NCBI RefSeq assembly: GCF_016862635.1
Contig: NZ_BONI01000041.1
Span: 1 to 64,000, forward strand
Length of the DNA stretch: 64,000 nucleotides
Direction of reading: 5' to 3'
Source: Catellatospora coxensis
GTDB lineage: Bacteria; Actinomycetota; Actinomycetes; Mycobacteriales; Micromonosporaceae
Shown: one piece after another, positions 1 to 7,685 of the stretch
Numbering within the stretch: the stretch's first letter is position 1
Layout: each line of letters opens with the position of its first letter
The notes under the pieces: model-generated
Seen by the model: the letters and a program-made list of their open reading frames with translations, nothing else
What the model was told of the DNA's origin: nothing
The model's database searches: none
Program-made: the position numbers and the translations under genes

Positions 1-8
1 TTTCCAAG

Positions 9-35
9 AAGCTCACGAGCGATGCTCGTGAGCTT
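9..35. terminator. Perfect 12-bp hairpin at window edge
   Basis: Arms at 9-20 and 24-35 are exact reverse complements around a 3-nt loop. The following bases are pyrimidine-rich rather than a clean U-tract. It probably terminates a gene lying to the left of the window, which cannot be seen. Confidence 0.6.
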
Positions 36-98
36 CTCTCGTTGTGCGCAGGAGTGCGGGGCTGCGGTGATTGCGCTGGCCCGCTATCGTCCGCGGCC

Positions 99-281
99 AT
101 GGAGTTCTTGATCCTCGGCGGCGTGGCGCTCGCCGTCATCCTGGTGCTGGCGGTCATCGCCGACCGCCGTGGCAAACGGCACGGCCACATCAACCCGCCG
201 CAGGACTACTACGAGGGCAACCCGATGATCCACGTCGCTCGCGAGGTCGGCACGCCCACCTCGACCGGCGGCGGGGTCTAG
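99..281 (+). CDS. Small single-span membrane protein
   Basis: Encodes about 60 residues. Residues 2-22 (MEFLILGGVALAVILVLAVI) form one hydrophobic segment. It is followed by a basic stretch (DRRGKRHGH) and a hydrophilic tail containing NPPQDYYEGNP, so the C-terminus is probably cytoplasmic. I chose the ATG at 99 because the membrane segment begins immediately after it; an in-frame upstream start at 42 would add a Cys/Gly-rich leader that looks non-coding. I do not recognise a family and assign no function. The downstream neighbour is a decayed gene on the other strand. Confidence 0.6.
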   Translation: MEFLILGGVALAVILVLAVIADRRGKRHGHINPPQDYYEGNPMIHVAREVGTPTSTGGGV

Positions 282-306
282 CCGTCGCGGCAAGGTCGCC
301 GGTACG

Positions 307-1275
307 TCAGCCCATGACCAGGCTGAGTACGCCGGTCTGGTCGCCGCCGTCGACACCCTGCAGCAGCACCAGCGCCGTGAACGGCGTCGTGGCCCGCTCA
401 GCGGCCGGCAGCAGCTCCGCCAGGTTTCACCTAGACCGCGGCCCCGGCGTCCGCCGGTGCGTCCGCCACGGCGTGCTGGAAGGCCTCCTGACCGGCCAGC
501 GTGCCCGCGCCCGGGGCGTAGCCGGTGCTGGTGGCGGTGACGACGTTGCCCTCGGCGGTGGCGGTCAGCTCGGACCGGCCCATGCCGGTGAGCAGTTCCA
601 CGAGTTTTCCGGCCGACGCGGCGTCGAGCGCCTCCGCGACGATCCGGACCGCAGGGTCCTGCTGCGCCTTCGTCCGCACCGCGACGCTGAGCACGGCCCC
701 GTCCAGCGCGGCGAGCGAGCCGAACGGGTTCGCGCCGCCGAGCGGGCCGTCCCTCTCGCCGATCGCGATCAGGGCCACTCCGTCGCGGACCACGAAGCCC
801 AGGCTGGCGTTCTTGAGCCCGGCGCGGACCCGGCCCAGCCCGGCCTCGGCGTCGCCGGAGTCGGTGCTGCTCGCGGTGATCAGGGCGGACGGCTGCGTGC
901 CGTCGAACCAGAAGCTGACCGCGACCCGGCGGCCGAGCCAGCTCAGCAGGTCCCGGTCGACATCGACGCCGGGGTGAACTCCTCGGCCCGCCGGCCGTCG
1001 CCGAAGACGAACCGGTAGACGGCGTACCCGCCGACGCCGAGCAGCAGCGCCACCGCGACGGCGGCGGCGACTAGCACCCGCACGCTGCGCGGCCGGGCCG
1101 GAGGCTGCTCAGGGGCTGCGGTGTCTTCGCGGTCCAGGGTGATCACCGCGCCGGGCTCGCCCGTGCCCGCGTGGGCGGCGGCCGGCTCAGCGGCTGCGGC
1201 CGGGTCGGCAGGGGCCGGAGTGAAAGCTGAGGCGCCGGTGGACGAGTCGTCCACCGGCGCCTGGGGGTCTGCCAT
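307..1275 (-). pseudogene. Decayed DUF3352-family membrane protein gene
   Basis: The N-terminal part (1275 down to about 975) encodes a Pro/Ala/Asp-rich leader, one membrane span (VRVLVAAAVAVALLLGVGGY) and FVFGDGRRAEEFTPA. That frame then meets a stop at 943-945. The expected continuation (GVDVDRDLLSWLGRRVAV) lies in another frame and runs to an in-frame TAG at 431-433. The C-terminal end (AELLPAAERATTPF to GVLSLVMG, stop at 307-309) is back in the first frame. The region between membrane span and GVDVDRD is also much shorter than I expect for DUF3352 proteins, which suggests a deletion. Lesions are therefore a deletion/frameshift near 960-975, a Tyr-to-stop change at 431-433 and a one-base insertion near 420-430. 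Either this is a true pseudogene or the sequence is locally poor. Confidence 0.72.
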
Positions 1276-1355
1276 GAGGGTTCCTTTCCCCGTTGAAAAT
1301 CGCGCTCATGCTAGGGGGCACGAACAACGACGATCATCGGAGTGCGGATCCCCGA

Positions 1356-2042
1356 TCAGAGTCCGGAGAGCCGTTGACCGGCGCGTACGACGGCCATCGC
1401 GTGCCGGTCGCCGGGGCGGCGGCCGAGGCGCTCGATGGGGCCGGAGACGCTGATCGCGGCGATGACGCGGCCGGTGCGGTCGCGTACGGGGGCGCTGACC
1501 GACGCCACGCCGGCCTCGCGCTCGGCCACGGACTGCGCCCAGCCGCGGCGGCGTACCTCGGCCAGCGTGCGGCCGGTGAACTTGCAGCGGGGGAGCAGGG
1601 GCATGACCGCCTCGGGGGGTTCCCAGGCGAGCAGGATCTGGGCCGCCGAGCCCGCCGTCATCGGCAGGATCGCGCCGACCGGCACGGTGTCGCGCAGGCC
1701 GCTGGCCCGTTCCGCGGCGGCGACGCAGAGCCGCTCGTCGGCCCTGCGCAGGTAAAGTTGCGCGCTTTCGCCGGTGGCGTCCCGCAGTGCGGACAGCAGC
1801 GGCTCTGCGGCTGTCAGCAGGACGTCGGGGGCGGCGTTCGCGAGTTCGCCAAGGCGGGGACCGGGACGCCAGCGTCCCTGCGTGTCCCGTACCAGCATCC
1901 GATGAATCTCCAGCGCCTGCGCCAGCCGGTGCGCCGTTGCTCTCGGCAGCTTGGTGCGATCGACGAGTTCCGCGAGGCTGGCGCCGTCGACACACGCGGC
2001 AAGGATCACTACCGCCTTGTCAAGGACGCCCACGCCAGACAT
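1356..2042 (-). CDS. ndgR: IclR-family regulator, NdgR-like
   Basis: About 228 residues. It has an N-terminal winged helix-turn-helix ([20 protein letters not shown], then [20 protein letters not shown]) and a C-terminal IclR effector domain with the family patterns [14 protein letters not shown] and [20 protein letters not shown]. Length and sequence fit the Streptomyces NdgR/AreB type, which regulates leucine and other amino-acid biosynthesis. Divergence from leuC (66 nt between the two starts) is the usual arrangement and suggests it controls leuCD and itself. The start is uncertain: the ATG at 2042 fits the family alignment, while an upstream ATG at 2066 would add eight residues and has GGGAGG only one base before it. 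Confidence 0.93.
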   Translation of the reverse strand: MSGVGVLDKAVVILAACVDGASLAELVDRTKLPRATAHRLAQALEIHRMLVRDTQGRWRPGPRLGELANAAPDVLLTAAEPLLSALRDATGESAQLYLRRADERLCVAAAERASGLRDTVPVGAILPMTAGSAAQILLAWEPPEAVMPLLPRCKFTGRTLAEVRRRGWAQSVAEREAGVASVSAPVRDRTGRVIAAISVSGPIERLGRRPGDRHAMAVVRAGQRLSGL

Positions 2043-2043
2043 A

Positions 2044-2056
2044 CTGTGTCCCACAG
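2044..2056. promoter_or_regulatory. Inverted repeat between ndgR and leuC (candidate operator)
   Basis: CTGTG-TCC-CACAG is a perfect 5-bp inverted repeat lying right at the ndgR start inside the divergent ndgR/leuC region. That is a sensible place for an IclR-family operator, but the assignment rests on position and symmetry only. Confidence 0.35.
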
Positions 2057-2108
2057 ACCGAAACATACCTCCCAAGATGCGGGATGTCCAGATGGTGGGA
2101 GCAACCCA

Positions 2109-3521
2109 GTGAGCAGGACCCTTGCCCAGAAGGTCTGGGACGCACACGTGGTACGCCGCGCTGACGGTGAACCGGACCTCCTCTATATCGATCTTCATCT
2201 GCTGCATGAGGTGACCAGCCCGCAGGCCTTCGACGGTCTCCGGCTGGCCGGGCGGAAGGTGCGCCGGACCGATCTGACGATCGCGACCGAGGACCACAAC
2301 ACGCCCACCGACAACCTCCTGACGATCGCCGACCCGGTGTCGCGTACGCAGATCGAGACGCTGCGCGCCAACTGCGCCGAGTTCGGCGTGAAGCTGCACC
2401 CGCTCGGCGACCCGCAGCAGGGCGTCGTCCACGTCATGGGCCCGCAGCAGGGCCTGACCCAGCCGGGCATGACGATCGTGTGCGGCGACTCGCACACCTC
2501 GACGCACGGCGCGTTCGGCGCGCTGGCGTTCGGCATCGGCACCTCCGAGGTGGAGCACGTGCTGGCCACCCAGACGCTGCCGCAGGCGCTGCCGAAGCAG
2601 ATGGCGGTCACCGTCACCGGCGAGCTGCCCCCGGGCGTCTCGGCCAAGGACCTGATCCTGGCCCTGATCACCCAGGAGGGCACCGGCGGCGGCCGGGGTT
2701 ACGTGGTGGAGTACCGCGGCCCCGCCATCGAGAAGCTGAGCATGGAGGGGCGGATGACCGTCTCCAACATGTCCATCGAGTGGGGCGCCAAGGCCGGCCT
2801 GATCGCGCCGGACGAGACCACGTTCGCCTGGCTCAAGGGCCGCAACTTCGCGCCCAAGGGCCAGGACTGGGACGACGCCGTCGAGTACTGGCGCAGCCTG
2901 CCCACCGACGAGGGTGCGACCTTCGACAAGGAGGTGTTCCTCGACGCGAGCACGCTGACGCCGTTCGTCACCTGGGGCACCAACCCGGGCCAGGGCGCCT
3001 CGCTGGACAGCCTGATCCCCGACCCGGAGTCGTTCGGGACGGACTCCGAGCGGGCCGCGGCCCGCCGGGCCGTGGAGTACATGGGTCTCACCCCGGGCAC
3101 GCCGCTGCGCGACCTGTCCGTGGACGTGGTGTTCGTGGGCTCCTGCACCAACGGGCGGCTGGAGGACCTGCGCACCGCGGCGGACGTGCTGCGCGGGCGC
3201 AAGGTCGCCGACGGTGTGCGCATGCTGGTGGTGCCGGGCTCGGCCGCGGTGCGGGCGCAGGCCGAGGAGGAGGGCCTGCACGAGGTCTTCACCGAGGCCG
3301 GGGCCGAGTGGCGGTTCGCCGGGTGCTCGATGTGCCTGGGCATGAACCCGGACACGCTCGCCCCGGGCCAGCGCTCGGCGTCCACGTCCAACCGCAACTT
3401 CGAGGGGCGGCAGGGCAAGGGCGGCCGTACCCACCTGGTGTCCCCGGCGGTGGCCGCGGCGACCGCCGTGACCGGCCACCTGTCCGCTCCCGCCGACCTG
3501 GACGCCGTCGGCGCCCGCTGA
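2109..3521 (+). CDS. leuC: 3-isopropylmalate dehydratase large subunit
   Basis: LeuC isomerises 2-isopropylmalate to 3-isopropylmalate in leucine biosynthesis as a heterodimer with LeuD. The product is 470 residues, normal for the bacterial enzyme. Iron-sulfur ligands are visible in [11 protein letters not shown] and [10 protein letters not shown], and the substrate/cofactor motif [20 protein letters not shown] is intact. The GTG start at 2109 is preceded by GGTGGGAGC at a suitable distance, and the downstream reading [15 protein letters not shown] matches the family N-terminus. A longer open frame extends back to 1293 but overlaps ndgR and is not coding. leuD follows after 16 nt, so the two are co-transcribed. 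Confidence 0.98.
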   Translation: MSRTLAQKVWDAHVVRRADGEPDLLYIDLHLLHEVTSPQAFDGLRLAGRKVRRTDLTIATEDHNTPTDNLLTIADPVSRTQIETLRANCAEFGVKLHPLGDPQQGVVHVMGPQQGLTQPGMTIVCGDSHTSTHGAFGALAFGIGTSEVEHVLATQTLPQALPKQMAVTVTGELPPGVSAKDLILALITQEGTGGGRGYVVEYRGPAIEKLSMEGRMTVSNMSIEWGAKAGLIAPDETTFAWLKGRNFAPKGQDWDDAVEYWRSLPTDEGATFDKEVFLDASTLTPFVTWGTNPGQGASLDSLIPDPESFGTDSERAAARRAVEYMGLTPGTPLRDLSVDVVFVGSCTNGRLEDLRTAADVLRGRKVADGVRMLVVPGSAAVRAQAEEEGLHEVFTEAGAEWRFAGCSMCLGMNPDTLAPGQRSASTSNRNFEGRQGKGGRTHLVSPAVAAATAVTGHLSAPADLDAVGAR

Positions 3522-3537
3522 ACCGAGGTAGATCGAA

Positions 3538-4125
3538 ATGGAGAAGTTCACCGTTCACACCGGCACCGCGGTGCCGCTGCGGCGTTCCAACGTGGACACC
3601 GACCAGATCATCCCGGCGGTGTACCTCAAGCGGGTCACCCGCACGGGCTTCGAGGACGGCCTGTTCAGCGCCTGGCGGGAGGACCCGTCGTTCGTGCTGA
3701 ACAACCCGGCCTACGCCGGGGCCAGCGTGCTGGTCGCCGGGCCCGAGTTCGGCACCGGATCCTCGCGGGAGCACGCGGTCTGGGCCCTCAACGACTACGG
3801 CTACCGGGTGGTCATCTCCCCCCGGTACGGCGACATCTTCCGGGGCAACTCGCTCAAGCAGGGTCTGCTCACGGTCGAGCTGCCGCAGGCGGCCGTGGAG
3901 GCGTTGTGGGACCTGGTGGAGGCCGACCCGGCCACCCCGATCGAGGTCGACCTGGTCGCCCGGGAGGTCCGTGCCGGCGGGCAGAGCTGGGCTTTCTCGC
4001 TGGACGACTTCCTGCGCTGGCGGCTGATGGAAGGCTTGGACGACATCGGATTGACGCTGCGCCACGAAGAGGCGATCACCGCGTTCGAAGCCCATCGCCC
4101 GGCTTTCGGAGTACTTGTCGGATAG
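3538..4125 (+). CDS. leuD: 3-isopropylmalate dehydratase small subunit
   Basis: Small (swivelling-domain) subunit that pairs with LeuC; 195 residues, typical length. The family motifs [16 protein letters not shown] and [17 protein letters not shown] are present. The ATG at 3538 is preceded by GAGGTAGAT. It is the last gene of the leuCD unit: a strong intrinsic terminator (4150-4190) follows 24 nt after the stop codon. Confidence 0.98.
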   Translation: MEKFTVHTGTAVPLRRSNVDTDQIIPAVYLKRVTRTGFEDGLFSAWREDPSFVLNNPAYAGASVLVAGPEFGTGSSREHAVWALNDYGYRVVISPRYGDIFRGNSLKQGLLTVELPQAAVEALWDLVEADPATPIEVDLVAREVRAGGQSWAFSLDDFLRWRLMEGLDDIGLTLRHEEAITAFEAHRPAFGVLVG

Positions 4126-4149
4126 GTGCTGAACCACGACAGCAACGTA

Positions 4150-4190
4150 ATTGCCCCCGTCCTGTTATCAGGATGGGGGCAATTTTCTTT
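4150..4190 (+). terminator. Intrinsic terminator after leuCD
   Basis: 15-bp stem (4150-4164 with 4169-4183, one G-U pair), loop TTAT, followed by TTTCTTT. A textbook rho-independent terminator. Confidence 0.92.
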
Positions 4191-4220
4191 GCGACACATA
4201 GGTGGTTTTTAACCCTCCTG

Positions 4221-4250
4221 TTGGCATATTGCTGACGTTGGGCCTACTGT
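4221..4250 (+). promoter_or_regulatory. Candidate hup promoter
   Basis: TTGGCA at 4221-4226 and TACTGT at 4245-4250 are separated by 18 nt, close to the actinobacterial housekeeping consensus. They lie about 50 nt upstream of the hup start. The short palindrome TGTGCGCACA overlaps the -10 end (4248-4257). Confidence 0.5.
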
Positions 4251-4300
4251 GCGCACAGAATGACTGTTATAAGTCCAGTAGCACCATACGGGAGGAATCC

Positions 4301-4912
4301 GTGAACAAGACTGAGCTGATCGACGCGATCGCCGCTCACCCGACCGTGGTCGACAAGAAGACCGCCGCGGCCGTGCTGGAGGCCACGCTCACCGAGATCC
4401 AGAACGCGGTCACCAAGGGCGACAAGGTTTCGCTGACCGGCTTCGGGGTCTTCGAGAAGCGGGCCCGGGCCGCTCGCATGGCGCGCAACCCGCGCACCGG
4501 CGAGGCGGTCAAGGTGAAGAAGACGTCGGTGCCGGCCTTCCGGCCCGGCGCGGGCTTCAAGGAGACGGTCTCCGTCGGCAAGGTCGCCGCCCCGGCGAAG
4601 AAGGCGGCGAAGGCCGCTGCCAAGAAGACCGCCGGCGCCGCGGGCACCCGCCCGGCCGCGACCAAGACCGCCGCGACGAAGACCGCTCCGGCCAAGAAGA
4701 CCGCGACCAAGAGCACCGCCAAGGCGACCACCGCCAAGGCCACCACGGCGAAGGCGACCGCGGCCAAGGCCACCGCCAAGAAGACCACGGCGGCGAAGAC
4801 GGCCCCGGCCAAGAAGACCGTGACCGCGAAGGCGACCACCGCGGCGAAGAAGACGACCGCCAAGGCGACCACGGCCAAGAAGGCCCCCGCCAAGAAGGCC
4901 GCCAAACGCTGA
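4301..4912 (+). CDS. hup: HU-type nucleoid protein with histone H1-like tail
   Basis: About 203 residues. Residues 1-90 form a canonical HU fold ([12 protein letters not shown], then [20 protein letters not shown], and the DNA-binding arm [14 protein letters not shown]). The rest is a low-complexity Lys/Ala/Thr tail built of repeats such as [10 protein letters not shown] and APAKKTA, as in mycobacterial HupB and Streptomyces HupS. HU bends and compacts DNA; such tails add non-specific DNA affinity and are often post-translationally modified. The GTG start at 4301 follows GGGAGG with good spacing. A longer upstream frame is not supported. It is a monocistronic unit bounded by terminators at 4150 and 4942. 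Confidence 0.96.
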   Translation: MNKTELIDAIAAHPTVVDKKTAAAVLEATLTEIQNAVTKGDKVSLTGFGVFEKRARAARMARNPRTGEAVKVKKTSVPAFRPGAGFKETVSVGKVAAPAKKAAKAAAKKTAGAAGTRPAATKTAATKTAPAKKTATKSTAKATTAKATTAKATAAKATAKKTTAAKTAPAKKTVTAKATTAAKKTTAKATTAKKAPAKKAAKR

Positions 4913-4941
4913 CCGGTCCCGTTATCCCTTCCTGAATAAAT

Positions 4942-4982
4942 CGCACCCACGCCGCGATGAGACGGCGTGGGTGCGGCTTTGT
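4942..4982. terminator. Bidirectional terminator, hup / TetR gene
   Basis: 13-bp perfect stem (4942-4954 with 4963-4975) with a short T-containing run after it, placed between the convergent hup and TetR genes. Confidence 0.85.
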
Positions 4983-4991
4983 CCGGCCCTC

Positions 4992-5657
4992 TCAGTGCTG
5001 GGGCGGCTGGGAGCGGCCCTGGCAACCGGAGATGCGCAGCATGGAGCGCATCGTCTGGCGCGGGGTCGGCGGTGCGGGCAGGGGTTCGGGCTCGCCGCCG
5101 GTCCGGAACGCCTGCAGCAGGTAGCCCACCAGCCGCCGCCACGCGTTCGGCGCCGCCTGGGCGGTCCCGCGCAGCACCCCCGCATTGGCCATCAGCAGCA
5201 GCGGCAGGTCCTCGGGCACGTAGTCCTCGCGCAGCGAACCCTCGGCCTTGGCCCGCTCCACCAGGGCCACGAAACCGTGGTAGAGCGCGACGCGGCGGGC
5301 CTCGAACTCCCGCGCTCCCGGGAACGACATGGTGAGCACGTCGGCCAGCCCGCCGTCGGCCGCCTGCATCCGGCACACCTCCTGCACGTACCCGGCGAAG
5401 CCGGTCCAGCCGTCCGGGGCCTGCCGCGCCTCCCGCAGCGCCTGCTCGTACTGGTCGAACTTGCGGGAGGCGGCCGCGACCATCAGGTCGTCGCGGGCCG
5501 GGAAGCGCCGGTAGAGCGTGGCGATGCCGACCCCGGCCCGCGCGGCGATCTCCTCCAACGGCACGTCGAAGCCGCGTTCGGCGAATGCGTCACAGGCGGC
5601 GTCGACGATGCGCTCGCGGTTGCGGGCGGCGTCGGCGCGCAGCGGGGGTTCCACCAT
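4992..5657 (-). CDS. TetR-family transcriptional regulator
   Basis: About 221 residues. The N-terminal helix-turn-helix reads RERIVDAACDAFAERGFDVP, LEEIAARAGVGIATLYRRFP, which is typical TetR. The C-terminal ligand domain is helical and of the kind found in the many actinobacterial regulators of unknown ligand; its last 30 residues are Pro/Arg-rich. I chose the ATG at 5657 (MVEPPLRADAARNRER); upstream extensions would run into the divergent promoter. It is transcribed away from a DoxX-like gene 107 nt away, which is its most likely target, alongside itself. Confidence 0.93.
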   Translation of the reverse strand: MVEPPLRADAARNRERIVDAACDAFAERGFDVPLEEIAARAGVGIATLYRRFPARDDLMVAAASRKFDQYEQALREARQAPDGWTGFAGYVQEVCRMQAADGGLADVLTMSFPGAREFEARRVALYHGFVALVERAKAEGSLREDYVPEDLPLLLMANAGVLRGTAQAAPNAWRRLVGYLLQAFRTGGEPEPLPAPPTPRQTMRSMLRISGCQGRSQPPQH

Positions 5658-5678
5658 GATCACCAGCTTAGCAGGACT

Positions 5679-5692
5679 GGAGGCGAGCCTCC
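5679..5692. promoter_or_regulatory. Palindrome in TetR/DoxX divergent region (candidate operator)
   Basis: GGAGGC-GA-GCCTCC is a perfect 6-bp inverted repeat 22 nt from the TetR start, in the shared promoter region. Position and symmetry fit a TetR operator; there is no further evidence. Confidence 0.4.
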
Positions 5693-5764
5693 GGTTAGTG
5701 CTACCGTGCCGACACAAGCGGAGGAGATCCACCACTTAGCCTCCCGTTCGACAAGGAGAATCCC

Positions 5765-6121
5765 GTGAACATCGCCCTCTGGGTCGTGCAGATCCTGCTC
5801 GGCGCGGCCTTCCTCGGGGCCGGCGTGATGAAGTCCACCAAGAGCAAGGAGGACCTCGCCCCGAAGATGCCGTGGGTGAACGACTACTCGCTCGGCACGC
5901 TCCGGCTGATCGGCGTCACCGAGCTGCTGGCCGGCATCGGCCTGATCCTGCCGTGGGCGACCGGCATCGCGCCGATCCTCACCCCGCTGGCCGCGTCCGG
6001 CCTCGTGCTCATCATGGTGCTGGCGGCCGTGGTGCACGCGCGGCGCAAGGAGTACCCGGGCATCGTCGTCAACGTGATCCTCGGGGCGCTGGCGCTGTTC
6101 GTGGCGATCGGCCGCTTCTGA
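5765..6121 (+). CDS. DoxX-like integral membrane protein
   Basis: 118 residues with about four membrane spans: ALWVVQILLGAAFLGAGVMK, LRLIGVTELLAGIGLILPWA, ILTPLAASGLVLIMVLAAVV and IVVNVILGALALFVAIGRF. The pattern GAGVMKSTKSKEDL, then the second span with TELLAGIGLILP, is typical of the DoxX-like family, whose members are small membrane proteins tied to thiol/oxidative stress in some bacteria but are mostly uncharacterised. The GTG start at 5765 is preceded by AAGGAG. The divergent TetR gene is the likely regulator. A strong hairpin (6147-6195) follows. Confidence 0.9.
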   Translation: MNIALWVVQILLGAAFLGAGVMKSTKSKEDLAPKMPWVNDYSLGTLRLIGVTELLAGIGLILPWATGIAPILTPLAASGLVLIMVLAAVVHARRKEYPGIVVNVILGALALFVAIGRF

Positions 6122-6146
6122 CCGGCGGGTTCACGGGGTGAGGGTT

Positions 6147-6195
6147 AAGAAGGGCACCTTCTTATACGCGTAGCGATAAGAAGGTGCCCTTCCTT
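6147..6195. repeat. Nested inverted repeat at convergent gene ends
   Basis: Outer arms 6147-6165 and 6176-6195 pair over about 17-18 bp around a 10-nt loop. The left arm is itself a perfect palindrome (AAGAAGG-GCA-CCTTCTT), and the right arm is nearly so. On the minus strand it overlaps the 3' end of the CYTH-CHAD gene, whose stop codon is at 6162-6164. It may act as a bidirectional terminator. Confidence 0.85.
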
Positions 6196-7685
6196 TCGGC
6201 CTTGCGCCAGTGGGCGGGGTAGGTGGCGCGGGTGGTGGTGGCCAGGGTGCGTTCGTGTTCGGCCAGGCGGGTCAGGGTGGATGCCAGGGCGGGGTGGGAT
6301 TCGGCCAGGGCGAGCCAGGTGCGGGCGGCCAGGGCGGCGTCGGTGTGCTCGCCGAGGGAGTCCTGGAGGCGGGCCAGGGCCTTGGCCAGGCGGCGGGCGG
6401 GACGGTCGCCGGAGGTCGCGGCCGCGTCGGCGGCGTACCGGGCGCGCTTGACGTGGATGCGGACCTGGTGCCAGTCCACATCGGGCGCGGTCGGGGACAG
6501 GTCGGGCGCGCCGGGCACGCCCTTGGCGCCGCGGACCAGGCGGCGCCAGGGACGGGCGAGCAGGCCGGGCAGGGCCTGCGCGGCGGGTTCGGCGGCCGCG
6601 GGCGTCAGCGGGATCCGGCGGGTGGCGGCGGTGAGCCGGTCGATCAGCGCCAGGTAGCGGCGGGTGCGCAGGGCGGCCAGCAGGTCCGCGTACGCCTGCT
6701 CGCGCCGTGCCGCCAGGACCGTGTCCAGGGCGGCCAGATCACGGTCGTCGGTGGGGTGGGCCGGGTCGGCGGCGGCCGTGGCGCGCAGCCGGTCGCGCAG
6801 CACCTCCGCGTCGCGCGCCGCGCCCAGCAGATCGCCCAGCCAGCCGAGTTCCCTACGTAGCGGCTTGGCCCAGCGCCGGTCCACCAGCGGCTTGAAGGTG
6901 CGCAGGTCCGAGCGCAGCCGGCGGACGCCGACCCGCATCTGGTGCACGGCCGTGTCCCCGTCGGGCAGCGGCTCGTCCAGGCGTACCAGGGGATCGTGCG
7001 CCACGATGCGGGCCACCGCGCCGCGCACCGCGGCGAGGACCACGTCCGCGGCCCGGGCGCCCGCGGGCAGGGTCGCGGCCGGGGGCAGCAGATCCGGGGG
7101 GTACGCCGCCGCGGCCCCCAGCGCCCGCACCAGCTTCGGCGTGAAACCGCCCGTCCGGGCCCCCGCCGCCAGCAACCGCTCCTCCACAGCGGACAGCAGC
7201 TCGGCCGGCCCGCCCGTGCGCTCGACCTCGATCTCCCGGAACGTACGCGGCACCGCCGTGCCGGAGAGCACCTCGACGGTGTCGTCGGCGACCTCGGCCA
7301 GCCGTGTCCCCGCGGCGTCGCACAGGTCCACCCGCTGCCGCCGGGTCCGCAGCACCGCCACCGGCACCAGCGGCGACCCCCGGGTCAGCGCCGCTACCAG
7401 CCACGTCAGCGCCTCCGGCGGCTGCGTCGGGTCAGCACCGGCCAGCGAGATCTCCTGCCGTACGCCGGGCGCCGCGGTCGGCAGCTTCACCGTCCACGGC
7501 AGCGCGTCGCCGACCCGGTGCCGCAGCGACGCCCCCGCTCGGGCCAGCCTCAGGCCGGCCGTGTCGAAGTAGGTCGCGGTCAGCGTCACGGCCGCCCGAG
7601 CCGCCGGGCGGGCATCCGCCACGGCCAGCTCGGGCAGCACGAACGAGGGGGAGACGTCGTACTTGCGCTCTTCTTCCAAGGTCAC
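6162..7685 (-). CDS. CYTH and CHAD domain protein
   Basis: About 507 residues. Residues 1-200 are a CYTH (triphosphate tunnel) domain beginning [10 protein letters not shown], with the ExExK-type signature EEERK that binds triphosphate and metal. Residues about 215-500 are a CHAD domain, His/Arg/Lys-rich helices with [44 protein letters not shown] and [19 protein letters not shown] domains bind polyphosphate. The GTG start at 7685 overlaps the ppk stop codon (GTGA), so the two are translationally coupled and likely act together on polyphosphate. The last ten codons ([10 protein letters not shown]) are encoded inside the inverted repeat at 6147-6195, so the native C-terminus has probably been replaced. 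Confidence 0.94.
   Translation of the reverse strand: MTLEEERKYDVSPSFVLPELAVADARPAARAAVTLTATYFDTAGLRLARAGASLRHRVGDALPWTVKLPTAAPGVRQEISLAGADPTQPPEALTWLVAALTRGSPLVPVAVLRTRRQRVDLCDAAGTRLAEVADDTVEVLSGTAVPRTFREIEVERTGGPAELLSAVEERLLAAGARTGGFTPKLVRALGAAAAYPPDLLPPAATLPAGARAADVVLAAVRGAVARIVAHDPLVRLDEPLPDGDTAVHQMRVGVRRLRSDLRTFKPLVDRRWAKPLRRELGWLGDLLGAARDAEVLRDRLRATAAADPAHPTDDRDLAALDTVLAARREQAYADLLAALRTRRYLALIDRLTAATRRIPLTPAAAEPAAQALPGLLARPWRRLVRGAKGVPGAPDLSPTAPDVDWHQVRIHVKRARYAADAAATSGDRPARRLAKALARLQDSLGEHTDAALAARTWLALAESHPALASTLTRLAEHERTLATTTRATYPAHWRKAERKGTFLSLRV

Noticed and set aside
71-1018. Long plus-strand open frame opposite the DUF3352 region
   Set aside because: It is Arg/Gly/Pro-rich, has no motif, and mirrors the minus-strand gene remains. 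GC-rich shadow frames of this kind occur opposite nearly every real gene here.
1293-2108. Upstream extension of leuC as one 742-residue protein
   Set aside because: The extension lies opposite the IclR gene, is low-complexity, and the real LeuC begins at the GTG at 2109 with a ribosome site.
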